Assembly: GCF_004210375.1 (NCBI RefSeq)
Contig: NC_134830.1
Location: 46,009,094 to 46,073,093, forward strand
Direction: 5' to 3'
DNA: 64,000 bases
From: Tachypleus tridentatus
Lineage: Eukaryota; Arthropoda; Merostomata; Xiphosura; Limulidae
Numbering within the stretch: the stretch's first letter is position 1; each line of letters opens with the position of its first letter. A program made the translations under genes and the position numbers. The notes under the pieces were generated by a model, which saw only the letters and a program-made list of their open reading frames with translations, was not told where the DNA came from and made no database searches. Shown here one piece after another: positions 1 through 10,999 of this stretch.

Positions 1-134
1 CAGTAAGTAATTATATTTGCTATACTATCGAATCATGTTTTATGTTGTTTTTTTGTGTAATTTCTCTTACATTCCTTTCAGCCATATATTTTCTGCTTTT
101 AAATGCTAAAAGTAATTTTTGTTGTTTTAAACAG
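1..134 (+). other. Intron upstream of the esterase coding exon
   Basis: The window opens with CA|GTAAGT, a textbook splice donor at positions 3-8. A pyrimidine-rich stretch ends in AAACAG at 129-134, just before the exon that carries the esterase start codon. The simplest reading is that a 5' untranslated exon ends at base 2 and that 3-134 is a short intron. A second possible acceptor, TTCCTTTCAG, ends at 81. If that one is used, the frame stays open back to an ATG at 103 and 18 residues would be added. Transcript data would decide between the two. Confidence 0.5.
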
Positions 135-156
135 GCAACCTGGCCAACAACTAAAT

Positions 157-2052
157 ATGAAATATTATCTGTTCATGAGTGTAGTGGTTACCTTGTTATA
201 TAATGTTTCAGCTGGAAACATTGACGTCACAACTAATAGTGGTGAAGTTATGGGCTATGAACATATAACCATTTTTGGTGGAAAAGTCTTTGTTTTCACC
301 GGAATTCCATATGCAAAACCCCCTATTGGTGAATTACGATTCAAGAAGCCGAAACCTATAGAAAAGTGGAAGGGAAAATTAAATGCTACATCAAAGCCCA
401 ATGCCTGTTTTCAAAAGACACTTCAGAAAGAAGAAAACAACAACAACCCTATACAAAACTTATGGAAGATGAAAAGCCAGATCAGTGAAGATTGTCTTTA
501 CCTCAACATATTTGTACCTGAGAATTCAACCTTGAGTAAAGGCTCAATGGATAAAAAAAAACCTGGTAATCTCCTGCCAGTTATGTTTTTCATCCATGGT
601 GGAAACTTCCAAACTACTTCAGGATCTCTAGATATCTTTGATGGATCCATTCTGGCAGATAGGATGACCGTTATAGTAGTCACCATGAATTATCGTCTGG
701 GTCCATTTGGTTTCATGTACAATAATGAAGACCTGCAAATGGCACCTGGTAACCAGGGCTTGATGGACCAACAGATGGCATTAGCATGGGTTAAAGACAA
801 TGTTATTAATTTTGGTGGCGATCCTAAAATAATAACCCTGTTTGGAGATAGCACTGGAGCTGCTAGCGTTGGTCTTCATTTAATGATGAAAGGAAGTAAA
901 GGATTGTTTGCAAGAGCCATTATGGAAAGCATGAGTCCTTTATATCCAGGTATATCTCATAGCGAGGAAGAAGCAGTGAAAATTACTAGTATTTTCTCTA
1001 AAAAAGCAGGTTGTTACACTAAAACATCAGAAGATACGATGACATGTCTTCGCCGCATGGACCCAGAAAAATTGATTGTAGCAGCAGAAGAAGTAATGAA
1101 AGAAGGATATGAAACTCCTTTTCTACCGACGTATGGTTCTAAGAATAATATGATACCTAAACCTCCACTAGAACTGGCAGAAGAAAAGATGTTCAACACA
1201 GAAGAATTACTGATTGGATCTAATCAAGAAGAAGGATCAAGAGCTTTGACAACTATTATACCTGAAAAGGTTAATGGCATCACTCGTGAAAAAGCAACTT
1301 CCATTCTCCAGAAAGTTCTTCCAGTCAATAAGATTAATTTTGCTCCTAAGGTGGTTGAGCTTTACATGAAAAATATTGAATCTAGTGAAGATATGAACTT
1401 AGAAGCACTCAGTTACGCTCTTGGAGATTACTTTTTCTACTGTCCAACACTATTTTTTGCCGAGAAATTTAGTAAAAGTGAGAAAAAAGTTTACTACTAC
1501 ATGTTCAATTATCTTCCCAAACGATTTCACTCAACAAATGAATTTAGTCATGGTGATGAAGTTGAGTTCGTGTTTGGTGTACCGTTGAAGTTAAATGAAT
1601 ATACTTTTTCTGAAAACGAACTTAGTTTGCGACTGATGTTACATTTCACGACATTCGCAAAACAAGGGTAAGCTATAAAATCTCCATCTTTATATCTGAT
1701 ATACAACCGTAAAATATTTGTAAAAAAAAAACAAAAACGTTTTAACAGGTTGAAAATTTCATATATTTCTGCCAATCAAAAATCAGATATTTATATTATA
1801 GTACAAGTCTTCTTATCTATCTATAAAAGCGCGGAGGTGAACTATATTTGGTTACAAATTTATCTGACAGACATATTTAAGTAAAGCTTTTCTTTATTTT
1901 ACAGTAATCCTTCTTTGGCGAGTGATGAGTGGCCTAGATTTCAGGAAGAATGGCCTGCATACCAAGAACTTAACACTCTCGTTCCAAATTTTAAGTTTGT
2001 CTATAACCATTTAAATTGTGACATATGGAGAGAAATTATCGATTTGAACTGA
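157..2052 (+). CDS. Secreted cholinesterase-like carboxylesterase
   Basis: Two coding exons, 157-1667 and 1905-2052, join in phase across a GT-AG intron and give 552 residues. This is a normal length for the type-B carboxylesterase/cholinesterase family of alpha/beta hydrolases, which cleave carboxylic esters. The start at 157 puts a signal peptide (MKYYLFMSVVVTLLYNVSAG) first, so the enzyme should be secreted or membrane-bound. Visible family motifs are GIPYAKPPIGELRF, SEDCLYLNIFVPE, the oxyanion-hole HGGNF, the nucleophile elbow GDSTGAAS (Ser232), the acid in NQEEG (Glu359) and the histidine in SHGDEVEFVFG (His465). The second exon adds the family's C-terminal cysteine and tryptophan (CDIW). 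The sequence around the serine and histidine is closer to acetylcholinesterase than to most esterases, but I do not see the choline-site tryptophan motif, so acetylcholine hydrolysis is not supported. The elbow has D and T where E and A are usual. The family is clear; the substrate is unknown. Confidence 0.88.
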
Positions 2053-2191
2053 AAAATGTAACGAAGTGTTGATTTAGTTTTCTGTAGTGTCTTGCTTTGT
2101 ATCAAATATAATACTGTCTAGCTGTATGCGTCTTTTGAAATTTTTGTTTTCTTTTTCATTATAATATTAAGAAGTGTAAATTTATAATAAT

Positions 2192-2197
2192 AATAAA
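2192..2197 (+). promoter_or_regulatory. Polyadenylation signal of the esterase gene
   Basis: AATAAA lies about 140 bases after the esterase stop codon in very A/T-rich sequence. It is the first canonical hexamer downstream and gives a short 3' untranslated region. Confidence 0.55.
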
Positions 2198-2785
2198 AAT
2201 TATAAAGATGTAGCTTTTTAACTATTTGTCGTTTTTTACTCCTCATCAATATATAAATATATTTGAGTTATCTGTTTTCACTAAAGTATCAAATTTGAGA
2301 TACAATTTTTGATTGAATGTTTAGCGTGTTTACTTTACTTTAATTTTTAAGGACATCCATTCATGTATATTTACTGAGCAATGACTTTATCAATGGTAAA
2401 AGCATTATTAAAGATGATACAAAGTGTATGAGTATTTTGTAAGTTAACTCTTTGCATTACTAAGAGCATTACACTTTGTTTAATTGCTCTGATATAGTTT
2501 ATCAAATTACAATTGTTTCAAGCATTCTGTATTACTCTCCACAATTCAACTAAGTTGTTTGGTTGCGTTTTGACCTTCCCAGTTCCTACGTAAGTTAATA
2601 CACTCTCAACAGTTTTCCTATTGGGACTTTGTACATAGTAAGCTGCAAATTGTTGTTGGTGTTCCTTTGGCCTCTTTTCTGTCAATATATTGTTTCTCCA
2701 TACTTGTGTGTACTTGAACTCATTTTCTCGATGAAAGATGAATTTTCATCCAATAGATGTGTTGTGTTACTAAAGAAAGAACCTC

Positions 2786-2840
2786 GATGACAGGAAACCC
2801 ACTTGAAATAAAAATGTATCTCAGAACGGATGGTATGGGC
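2786..2840 (+). repeat. Dispersed repeat fragment shared with 52575-52630
   Basis: The stretch containing CCACTTGAAATAAAAATGTA and then GGTATGGGCGT matches a second copy at 52575-52630 (CCACTTGAAGTAAAAATGTA, then GGTATGGGTAT) with few differences. It is an old interspersed repeat whose class I cannot assign. Confidence 0.5.
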
Positions 2841-3601
2841 GTTTTTCTTGCCCTATTACCTACTAACCTGGACCATTCAACTAGAGTAGTACATGACTTT
2901 TCTCATGAAAAAGATTAGTGTAAAGTGAAACATACTATATTGAAATACAGAATGATGTTTTTCTATTTTCAGGTCAGATTATACCACAACTGAAAATGAC
3001 TCCATGGGGTGGGCATTGTAGTACACAACCTTTAAGTAGGGTAAATGATTAGTGCAAGTTTACGACCCTCGTACATCCACTTTACAGTCAGAACACCCAA
3101 ATAAAAATTTAAAAAAATATATATAAATATACAGAATAAATCTGTGCTCTGTACTATTTACGAAACAGGTGAAATTTAGTTTTTTCAACTAAGACAAAAT
3201 TAAGGCGATAAATTTCAAATTCAATTTCTTTCGGATGGTAATTTACACACGTTTCTGTTTATTTCAGACAGAGTAAGAGGAAGTTTTTCATTCAAACATT
3301 TAACGCAAAGCAAATTTAATTTAATGATTTAAGCTTGGATATGAGTGAATATACATGTTATAAACAAGTAAGAGTATAAATAAATGAAAACAGTACTTTA
3401 CATACAATCCTGATAAAATAAATGCATTTTACAAAAACGTATTGAAAATTTTCGAGAAACAAATGTTGTTTATTGAGACGAAACATTTGTATTTACTGTC
3501 AAACTGCTCGTAAATTATTTCTAACAAATTTCAAAAAAGAAACTTGTCGGTTTTAACCTACACACATTTTCCTAAATTTAAATATTTATCGTCTTGTAAG
3601 T

Positions 3602-3710
3602 GATAGCAAAGCCACATGGGGCTATCTGCTTTGTCCATTGAGGTGACTCGAACCCCTGATTTTAACATTGTAAATCTGTAAATTTACCGTTGTCCCACCA
3701 GGGGACCGTT
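3602..3710 (-). mobile_element. SINE, family B (tRNA-derived)
   Basis: Read on the minus strand this is a tRNA-like head with a B-box-like motif (GGGGTTCGAGTC) followed by a short body ending in GTGGCTTTGCTAT. The same unit recurs at 7264, 45017, 47152 and 57477. It is flanked by a direct repeat TTGTAAGT (3594-3601 and 3711-3718), consistent with a target-site duplication. There is no sign of a functional tRNA, because the acceptor stem does not pair. Confidence 0.7.
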
Positions 3711-4719
3711 TTGTAAGTAACTACAAATACAGTATTTACTTAATGCAATATCTTCGAGTAACAGTCAATTAACATTATTAGGGAAAGATTACTCAGTGTG
3801 TTTTTTGTGTTAAAATGGTAGGTTTTAACCATTTACTTTTCCAGTAATTAATAGGATCTGACAGTTCAATTAAACACAGTTATACTTATCAGGTGCTTTA
3901 TATATATTATTGTCGTAATTGAAAGAACTGTTAATTTCACCCTTCCATAACAAGTAAGGAATACATCTTTTTCACTATTTCTTTTTTTCAGGTAAAATAT
4001 TCTAAACTTTTGCGTAGATGTTCTGCACGTAATTAGTGACAATTCTGTAAAGCTCGAGTAAAAAGGTCATGAGCTCGCGCTAGTCCTGTAGCTTATTGGG
4101 ACAAAAATTACATATCACAATGATTGGTCAATGGAGCTCATAGTTAAGTTTTATCTCCATCATACATAAGTAACGAGAACTCTTAAATGCAACAGTAGGA
4201 TTTTGGTCTGACCCAATATTATGTTGTTGTTGTTTTTTTAAATTCCCATTTTCGACTGATGTAAACTTACTTTTCTCCAGCCCCAGTTGCCAGAGTTCAA
4301 CACCGACAGACTATAAGAGCTTGCTGGTATGGGAGAAGCCCCGGTAATACATTGTATTGCACGAATAAAGATTTTTGTTCTGTTCTTGAACATGTATTTG
4401 CTTGTCTTCTTTTTCTTGCCAACGTTCATGTTACTTTCTGTCTAAAATTTCCTAGATCTGTTATGTAAAATGTGGTTCAGTAGCGAGAATACCAGGATTG
4501 TCAGTCGGAATTTCATAATTCGCATCCAGTCGTAGTAAAACAATTATGCTGCAGGCAGTAATTGCTTAAGATTTGTCAGTGGGTGCTCTATACTAACAGC
4601 CTTTCTTCTATTCTACCAGTTTGAAATTAACTTCCTCTCATTTTTGAAGAAAAATGAAAAAAAAAACAAACCAAACCGAAGCCTGCTGCAATGCTGATTG
4701 TAGACAATTTTCTATTTGT

Positions 4720-4935
4720 CTTGGCGAGGTGGTTAGGGAATTTTAGTTATGCTGGTCAACTGATCGAAACCCATTTCTGAATATGTTCAACGTGAGAACG
4801 TTATACTGTTAGAGTTGGTAAAAGAGTAGTCCAAAAGTTGGTGGTTGCTTTCCCTCTGGTCAATAGTTCAAGATTAGGGACAACGGCAAACAGTCTTAGA
4901 GCTTTTGTCATAAACAAAGTAAACAAACAAACTAT
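4720..4935 (+). mobile_element. Old, diverged SINE of family A
   Basis: The central block GTTGGTAAAAGAGTAGTCCA, the following AAAGTTGGTGGT and the A-rich AAACAAACAAAC tail match the family A body seen intact at 5661. The tRNA-like head is badly mutated, so this is an old insertion. Confidence 0.6.
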
Positions 4936-5648
4936 GTGAAACCAATGTATCTAATACCTCATTTTTTAATTGCCAAAAAATCATGGTTTACGAACATGTT
5001 GATAATCAGAATGTTTTTACGAAAATAAACTGCAATGTTATAAATGATTAATCATGTAATAATTTGTTTAATTAGTTAAAGGTGCGGTACGGATAACTAA
5101 GATTTATGTGAAAGTGCAGTTGTAAGGATAATACACCAAAGTTAGTGTGAATATAGCCTTAGTACTATTAAAATTTTGTTTTACCAACATGTAATGCTAA
5201 TGTTGTAGTAGAAAACAAACAATATGTTATGCAAATTATAATTTATGTCATTTTAACTTTTGAACCGATAAGTTTCTCGTATTTCCTATATGGATATGGA
5301 TGAAACATAAAATTAGTTCATGACATATTTATTCTGTATATTTGAATGATTAAATAGATAATATATATATACAGATAAAGTGTAAAATATATTATCCCTG
5401 AGTCCCTTTTTGAAGTAAAACTGACGTAATTCAATAATGTCGCAAGCACTGTTGCTAACTTAGCGATTTTATCTCTATATTTAGCAACTTGTTTATTATT
5501 TTAGTGACAAAAGTATATCAAGCGACTTAATATAATATTCAGAAAAAGAAATCACTACTTTGTATAGTCAGAAAATCTCTCTTTCTCTCGATGTTTGGGT
5601 ATTGTATGTTCGTACCCTGGAGGGTCAGGTTCTCTTTGACCTCTTCCT
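4936..5648. other. Intergenic AT-rich DNA
   Basis: No gene or known repeat is visible. A run of AT dinucleotides occurs near 5360. The minus-strand open frame at 5555-5737 comes from the neighbouring SINE and is not a gene. Confidence 0.6.
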
Positions 5649-5660
5649 CCTCCTCGTACT

Positions 5661-5938
5661 GGCCCGGCATGGCCAAGCGCGTTAAGGCGTGCGACTCGTA
5701 ATCTGAGGGTCGCGGGTTTGCATCCCCGTCGCGCCAAACATGCTCGCCTTTTCAGCCGTGGGTGCGTAATAACGTGTCGGTCAATCCCACTATACGTTGG
5801 TAAAAGAGTAGCCCAAGAGTTGGCGGTGGGTGGTGATGACTAGCTGCCTTCCCTCTAGTCTTACACTGCAAAATTAGGGGCGACTAGCACAGATAGCCCT
5901 CGAGTAGCTTTGTGCGAAATTAAAAAAACACAAAAAAA
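5661..5938 (+). mobile_element. SINE, family A, full length with target-site duplication
   Basis: This is a reference copy of the main SINE. The tRNA-like head has an A box (TGGCCAAGCGCG) and a B-box region (GGGTTTGCATCC). Then come the conserved body (AACATGCTCGCC, AAGAGTAGCCCAAGAGTTGG, GATGACTAGCTGCCTTCCCT) and an A-rich tail. It is flanked by a perfect 12-bp duplication, CCTCCTCGTACT (5649-5660 and 5939-5950). This fixes both ends and shows insertion by reverse transcription using LINE machinery. The head is RNA polymerase III promoter-like but is not a working tRNA. Confidence 0.92.
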
Positions 5939-6239
5939 CCTCCTCGTACTAATGTGGTCTTGCAGTATTTAATAGTGATAGTTACTTCATTTTTGAGTCA
6001 GAGTGAACTGAATATTACTCCGATCCTTTTCAGGGCAATGTCCATGTATTGTGGTACATATATGGTTATTATTTTGCCCTATCAGCTGGATGTCAAGTTT
6101 GTTGGTGGCACTTTTTTTTAAAAATGTTTTTTATCAATTATATATATATATATATATACATACATTTTTATTATTTTATTTATTTATTTTATTTTATTTA
6201 TAGTTATTTATTTTTTATGTTTAAAATATATATTGACCA

Positions 6240-6895
6240 GGGAGAGATGTTTAGGACTAACTTCATCATTTATGAGGTACCTATCTAGTTCGCATAGTAA
6301 TTCGTTTTTCATCCAATTTTTATCGAGTACGTCATTGTACTATGTAGGAGTCTATCCGGTGTGGTTGGTATGTTCGAATATTTGTGTACGAATTGATGTA
6401 GTTCTTGGAGCTCTGTATGCTGTTGTGAGGAGTGTGTTTTGGATTGTTTGTAGTTTGGTTTAAATTATTTTGTCGCTTACAGTTATCCATGCTGGAGCTG
6501 CGTAGTCTATTACTGATCTAATATATGTTTTGTAAATTTTTAGTATGTTGTCTGTAGATGCTTCACTGTTTTTGCCAGTTAGACTCCTAGCATAGCTGGT
6601 TCTTCTCCAGACTTTATTTTTAATTTCGTTGAGATGGTTAATCCAAGTTAATTTTGAATCATAGGTTAGACCTAAAAATTTTGCCGATGTGGAAGTCTGA
6701 AGCAGTGTTCCATTCATATATATTTCTGGCTGTAGTTTTTTTGTGTTTTGTTAATTTCGTAAAGACCACGAGTAGTGTTTTTGCTGTGTTTATTTTTATT
6801 TTTGATAGTATTCACTTATTCTATTTAGTTGCGGTTGTATGTTGGTGTTGCGGCACTTTTCCAGACTGCCACATCATCAGCGAACTGTCAAAAAA
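6240..6895 (-). mobile_element. LINE reverse-transcriptase fragment
   Basis: On the minus strand, at 6873-6884, the motif FADD sits within QFADDVAVW, the catalytic motif C of a non-LTR reverse transcriptase. About 150 bases further on, an open frame (6460-6717) reads KFLGLTYDSKLTW, then HLNEIKNK and a YIRSVIDYAAPAW block, the usual thumb region of LINE enzymes. Several stops and frameshifts separate the blocks, so this is a dead, truncated copy. I cannot assign the clade from this segment. Confidence 0.75.
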
Positions 6896-6911
6896 TCTCT
6901 CATAATGATTG

Positions 6912-7083
6912 TTTGTTTTTTAATTTCGCGCAAAGATACACGTCCCTAATTTTACCAACGAATCGTGAGATTGACATTATAACGCCTCCGCAGCTGAAAA
7001 GGCGAGCATATTCGGTGCGCCGGAGATTCGAACCCGCCACCCTCAGATTACGAATCAAGTGCATTAACTACTTATCCAGCTGA
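6912..7083 (-). mobile_element. SINE, family A, internally deleted
   Basis: On the minus strand the tRNA-like head (GGGTTCGAATCTCC) and the tail end (TTTGCGCGAAATT) are present. Two internal blocks found in the full-length copy at 5661 are missing, around 6947 and around 6958. The copy abuts the LINE fragment. Confidence 0.75.
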
Positions 7084-7263
7084 ATTTTTCACAAGCACCT
7101 CAGTGGCGTAAATAAAACAAATTTTCGGTGTTAGTTAACTCTTGAATATAATAATTCTATCATGTAATGAATTTTTCAGCAGCGTCTCCTCATTGTTTCG
7201 GAAATTTTTCATCTTTTGTACACGTATAGAATTACTTATAAATTCTTTAATATGTGTGTGTGT

Positions 7264-7375
7264 GTTTCTTTTAGCAAAGTCACATCGGGCTATCTGCTTT
7301 GTCCACCGAGGGGAATCGACTCCCTGATTTTAACGTTATAATTCTATAGACTAACCGCTATACCAGAGGCAGACT
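7264..7375 (-). mobile_element. SINE, family B
   Basis: The same unit as at 3602, read on the minus strand: tRNA-like head, then AATCAGGGAGTCGATTCCCC, then a body ending in GATGTGACTTTGCTAAAAG. It is moderately diverged. Confidence 0.68.
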
Positions 7376-9869
7376 TTTATTATTTAGAATTTTTTAAAAA
7401 TTTGTTTAGTGATTTTTTTAAGCAATTCAAATCTCTAAACAACGGCACCTAGCGAGTTACGAAGGTTTTTTGGCGAGTTCCTGGTTTGTGGAGTTGGCAA
7501 TAGTGATTAACATTTACCGTGAGAGTTTTTATGTTCTGTTCTTGTATATCAAAAGGTTTATCTTTAATCGCAACAAATGTAAGAGTTTGCTTTTTAAATA
7601 ATTTCTAATATATTTGGTTAAAAGTTGTAAGTATAGAATAAAAATAAGTAAACCGGAGTGTTTTTAGACATTTTATTTTATATATGGCAGATTCAATTTG
7701 TATTGTTGATTGTAGTTTGTTAGTGTAGCTTTACTGTCTTTAATAAGACTGTTGTATTCTCATTACTCATCAGCATCATTGAGTAAGTAGGTCTAGTACT
7801 GGTACTATTAGAAGTAGTAATACTAAGAAAGAACTATATTTTTAGTGTGTACGAATAACATCTAGTAATAATACGAGTATCATATATCATATAGTAGTTA
7901 GTACTAAAATAATAGTGATTTAAAACTTAAATGTTTATAATTATAAAAGCATTTAAAAAGTAAAAGCTGAGTTTTTAAATAAGTGTACAATAAACAGTAA
8001 AAGTCCCTTTTTGTGTAAACGATTGTTACACTTAAACTAATGTAAGTTAAGTTCGTATAGTATATACATTTTAAACATTACGATTTGAACACTTGTTTTA
8101 ATCATGAGATCCATGTTTTTGTATTCTGTTTTGATAGATGATCAATGTGTTGGTTGTGATGGGGATTTTCTCATTTTATATCAAGACTTATTGAACTTGC
8201 ATGTTTTTCTCACATCACAAATATTAATTGTAATGTACCTAAATTTTAGAGGCTGAAGCTATTTAGATAATTATTGTGTATATAACTTATTATCAGATGA
8301 AAATAACTATATGGCCATTGTTTATACAATTTAAACTTTTGCCCATATGCATGATCATGTTGGAATTCTAGGTATATTACTGATTAAAATTTTTCAAAGT
8401 TATCTATTTGAAGTACATGGTAATATACATATCACTTTCCACTGTATGTTTTGAGAAAAGTTGTGTATGTGTATGTTTGTGGTCTTTTAATTCTACCAAC
8501 AGGTGCATGGCTGTAGTGTATATGGTCTTGAAAATAAACATAACTACAGGACTGCTATGAAAGTGATTCATAGTTTTGACAATATACATGACCATTTTAG
8601 ATAATTAGAAAATTTTCAGTTGTAAATAAATGAGTTACATCCTAACCTAAAGTAAAAAAAAAAATTCCTGTCACAACTTAAACTAGCATAATCTGATTAA
8701 ACCTAACCTGAATGACTTAGGAAGTGCATAAAGTATCTAGTATGCCTGTCTTTTTCTAATTATAATTCTTTGTGCAATCAGGTAAAGATAGATAAGAATT
8801 AATATTTCTACACTGTTACTTATACAAAAGAATAAAATGAAAAAACACATTACATCTTACAAGAGAGACACATCAGAAACAAAAGGTAGCTCTTGATTAG
8901 AAAACCCACATTATGCATTAGATTTGAATGCCCAACCCTGGTACTGTAAAGCCTTCTGTGCCACTGATTTTTCACACGTAAAAATCATTACTTTACTATT
9001 TCAGTAACAGATAAAGTATGATAGGAAATGAGATTTATCCCTGATAATATAATATGAAAATAATAATAACATTATTGTTATTTACAAAAACATAAACGAT
9101 TTTTAAATAATAACCTTGGGCTACTGCTTTGTAATCAAATCACTTGTTATTATACACAACAGCTAAGGTATTTTTATATGATCTCATTACAGTTCATATA
9201 AAAGTCAACTACATTTGAAATTTAGAGTAATCATTTTACTTAACATATAACATTTTTTTCGAACATTATTACAATACTGTTAAGTTTGGCTTAGTTAATG
9301 TGTTGAAAATCAGTTAATAAATATAATATGAATTAACTAATAACAAGTCTATTTTCACACTTATGTGTGAAAGCTAACCAACTTGCTAGCCTCAGACTTT
9401 AATTGTCTTTAGTCTAACAATTAAACCATAAGTTTTAGTATGATATATTTACTTCTAATAGCATGTCATGGGTTTAATGAATTACGTGAAATTTATCATA
9501 AGATGATATTTTTGTGGCTTCTGAAGAATGTTTGCCAAGGCATCAAATAACTTGTAGTTTAGTATTAAATATTCTCTGTAAAGTATGTTGATTGATGTAT
9601 AACATGCAGACAACAAAGAACCATTTAGTCAGTCTTTCAAGACTATACACAGCTGTGTTTAAAAAAATGTAAAACTTTGAGAGAAACAACATAAACATTT
9701 CTTTTATTACAACTATGGTTTCACTAGCAAAGGTGAAGTGATAATACCATTTCTGTTAAACACATCATAATAAGAGAAATATTATGTACATTATTTTTGT
9801 TTTACTCAGTTCTGTAATTATGAAATTTTCCTCTGAGTACCAATGTACATAAAATATAGGAATTCAGTC
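7376..9869. other. Intergenic DNA without a recognisable gene
   Basis: AT-rich sequence with no long open frames, no obvious repeats and no splice-site-bounded coding blocks that I can recognise. The open frame at 8404-8595 (minus) is low complexity and unsupported. Confidence 0.55.
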
Positions 9870-10500
9870 TCATACTTTATCCTTCATAGAGTTTTCAGCT
9901 CTCTTTTTAAACTCTTGTAAAGTTCTAGCCTCCTCTACTTCTGATGAAAACATTTTATAAGTCAGTCACGTAGTTAAGAAAATAAATATCCTAAGTGGAG
10001 TCTAGTCAGTATTTTTCATATATTTACTTGTGTCCTCTGATCTGTTTTTTCCATTATGTATATAATTTAAGGACAACAGTGGACTTGTTTAGATATCTAC
10101 ATCATCCCATCCATTAAACTAAATATGAGAACAAAAATAAAACACTAATCATTAAAGTATTTGTCAAACCTTCCTTTAAACTTTCTTAAATTTACTGCAT
10201 CCACCATTAAGAATAAAACTTTTATTTGAAGATGAATTCTTTCCTGCTGAAATTTATATTTACATCCCATAATTCCACTGTTTTTCCATTAAATATGAAG
10301 AAACTATGATACATCAACACTGTCAATCCCATTAATGATCTTATTAAAGAAATCAGTCAAATCCTCCTTTTTTCATGAGAAAATAATTTCAGAGATTTTA
10401 ATTTATTCTTGTATGACAACCTTTCTATACCATGTATCATCATAGTAACCCTTCCTGGAACTCTTTCCAAAAATTTCAATTTCATTGTTTTTCATAAGGT
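9870..10500 (-). mobile_element. Possible CR1/L2-like LINE 3' tail
   Basis: Phrases such as TATGACAACCTTTCTATACC, followed by CCTGGAACTCTTTCC, resemble (on the opposite strand) the 3' end of CR1/L2-type LINEs. They also resemble the segment at 17590-17960. No protein motif confirms it, so this is a weak call. Confidence 0.3.
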
Positions 10501-10862
10501 AAGGAAAACAAAGAAATCAGGGGTCTTATTATTAATAATTACAAGTTAAAAGATAAATTACTTATATTTTGCTTAGTAGTATTCTGAGATTGCTAGTCTT
10601 ACAGTAAATGTTTGTTTTTAAATAGCTGATTATAAGTATTCGTATTCATAGTACTTTAGGATACTGAAGTTTTAAGATTGAAATAAGTTTAAAAAAGTGT
10701 TAGCTGAATATAATTTATTTAAATCAAGACTTAAAGGTATTAGGCTTGCTGTTATTTGCAGTTATTTTGTCACTAGTAAATTCTTTAGATAGTTAAGTGT
10801 AAGTAAATAGAAACATCTGTAGTTGCTGTACTAGTAATTAATTTAATATATATCTTCACAAA

Positions 10863-10990
10863 ACACAACCAGTGAAACAGCAGTATGACTGTGAGCTTAC
10901 AATACTAGAAACCAGGTTTTGATATACCCATGGTGGGCAGAACACATATAGTCCATTGTGTAGCTCTGTGCTAAACAGAGAAAACAAAGC
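10863..10990 (+). mobile_element. SINE, family C, diverged
   Basis: A third tRNA-headed unit: CAGTATGACTGTGAGCTTAC, then AACCAGGTTTTGATATACCC, then GGTGGGCAGAACACATATAG and CATTGTGTAGCTCTGTGC. The same order of blocks recurs at 45375, 51640 (minus), 53574, 53722 (minus) and 63966. Confidence 0.6.
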
Positions 10991-10999
10991 ATAACAAGC

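Larger units (their letters stand above)
2203..4719. other. Intergenic DNA without a recognisable gene
   Basis: Apart from the short dispersed repeat at 2786-2840 and the SINE at 3602-3710, this stretch is AT-rich and full of stops in all frames. The longest open frame (4238-4429, minus) has no recognisable domain and no splice context. Confidence 0.6.

Noticed and set aside
103-156. The ATG at 103 as the esterase start
   Set aside because: A good splice acceptor ends at 134 and a strong signal peptide begins at the ATG at 157. The upstream 18 residues look like intron read-through. Kept as a less likely alternative.
5661-5735. A functional tRNA gene in the SINE heads
   Set aside because: A-box and B-box motifs are present, but the acceptor stem does not pair and the unit continues into a conserved non-tRNA body with an A-rich tail and target duplications. 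All such heads here are SINE parts.
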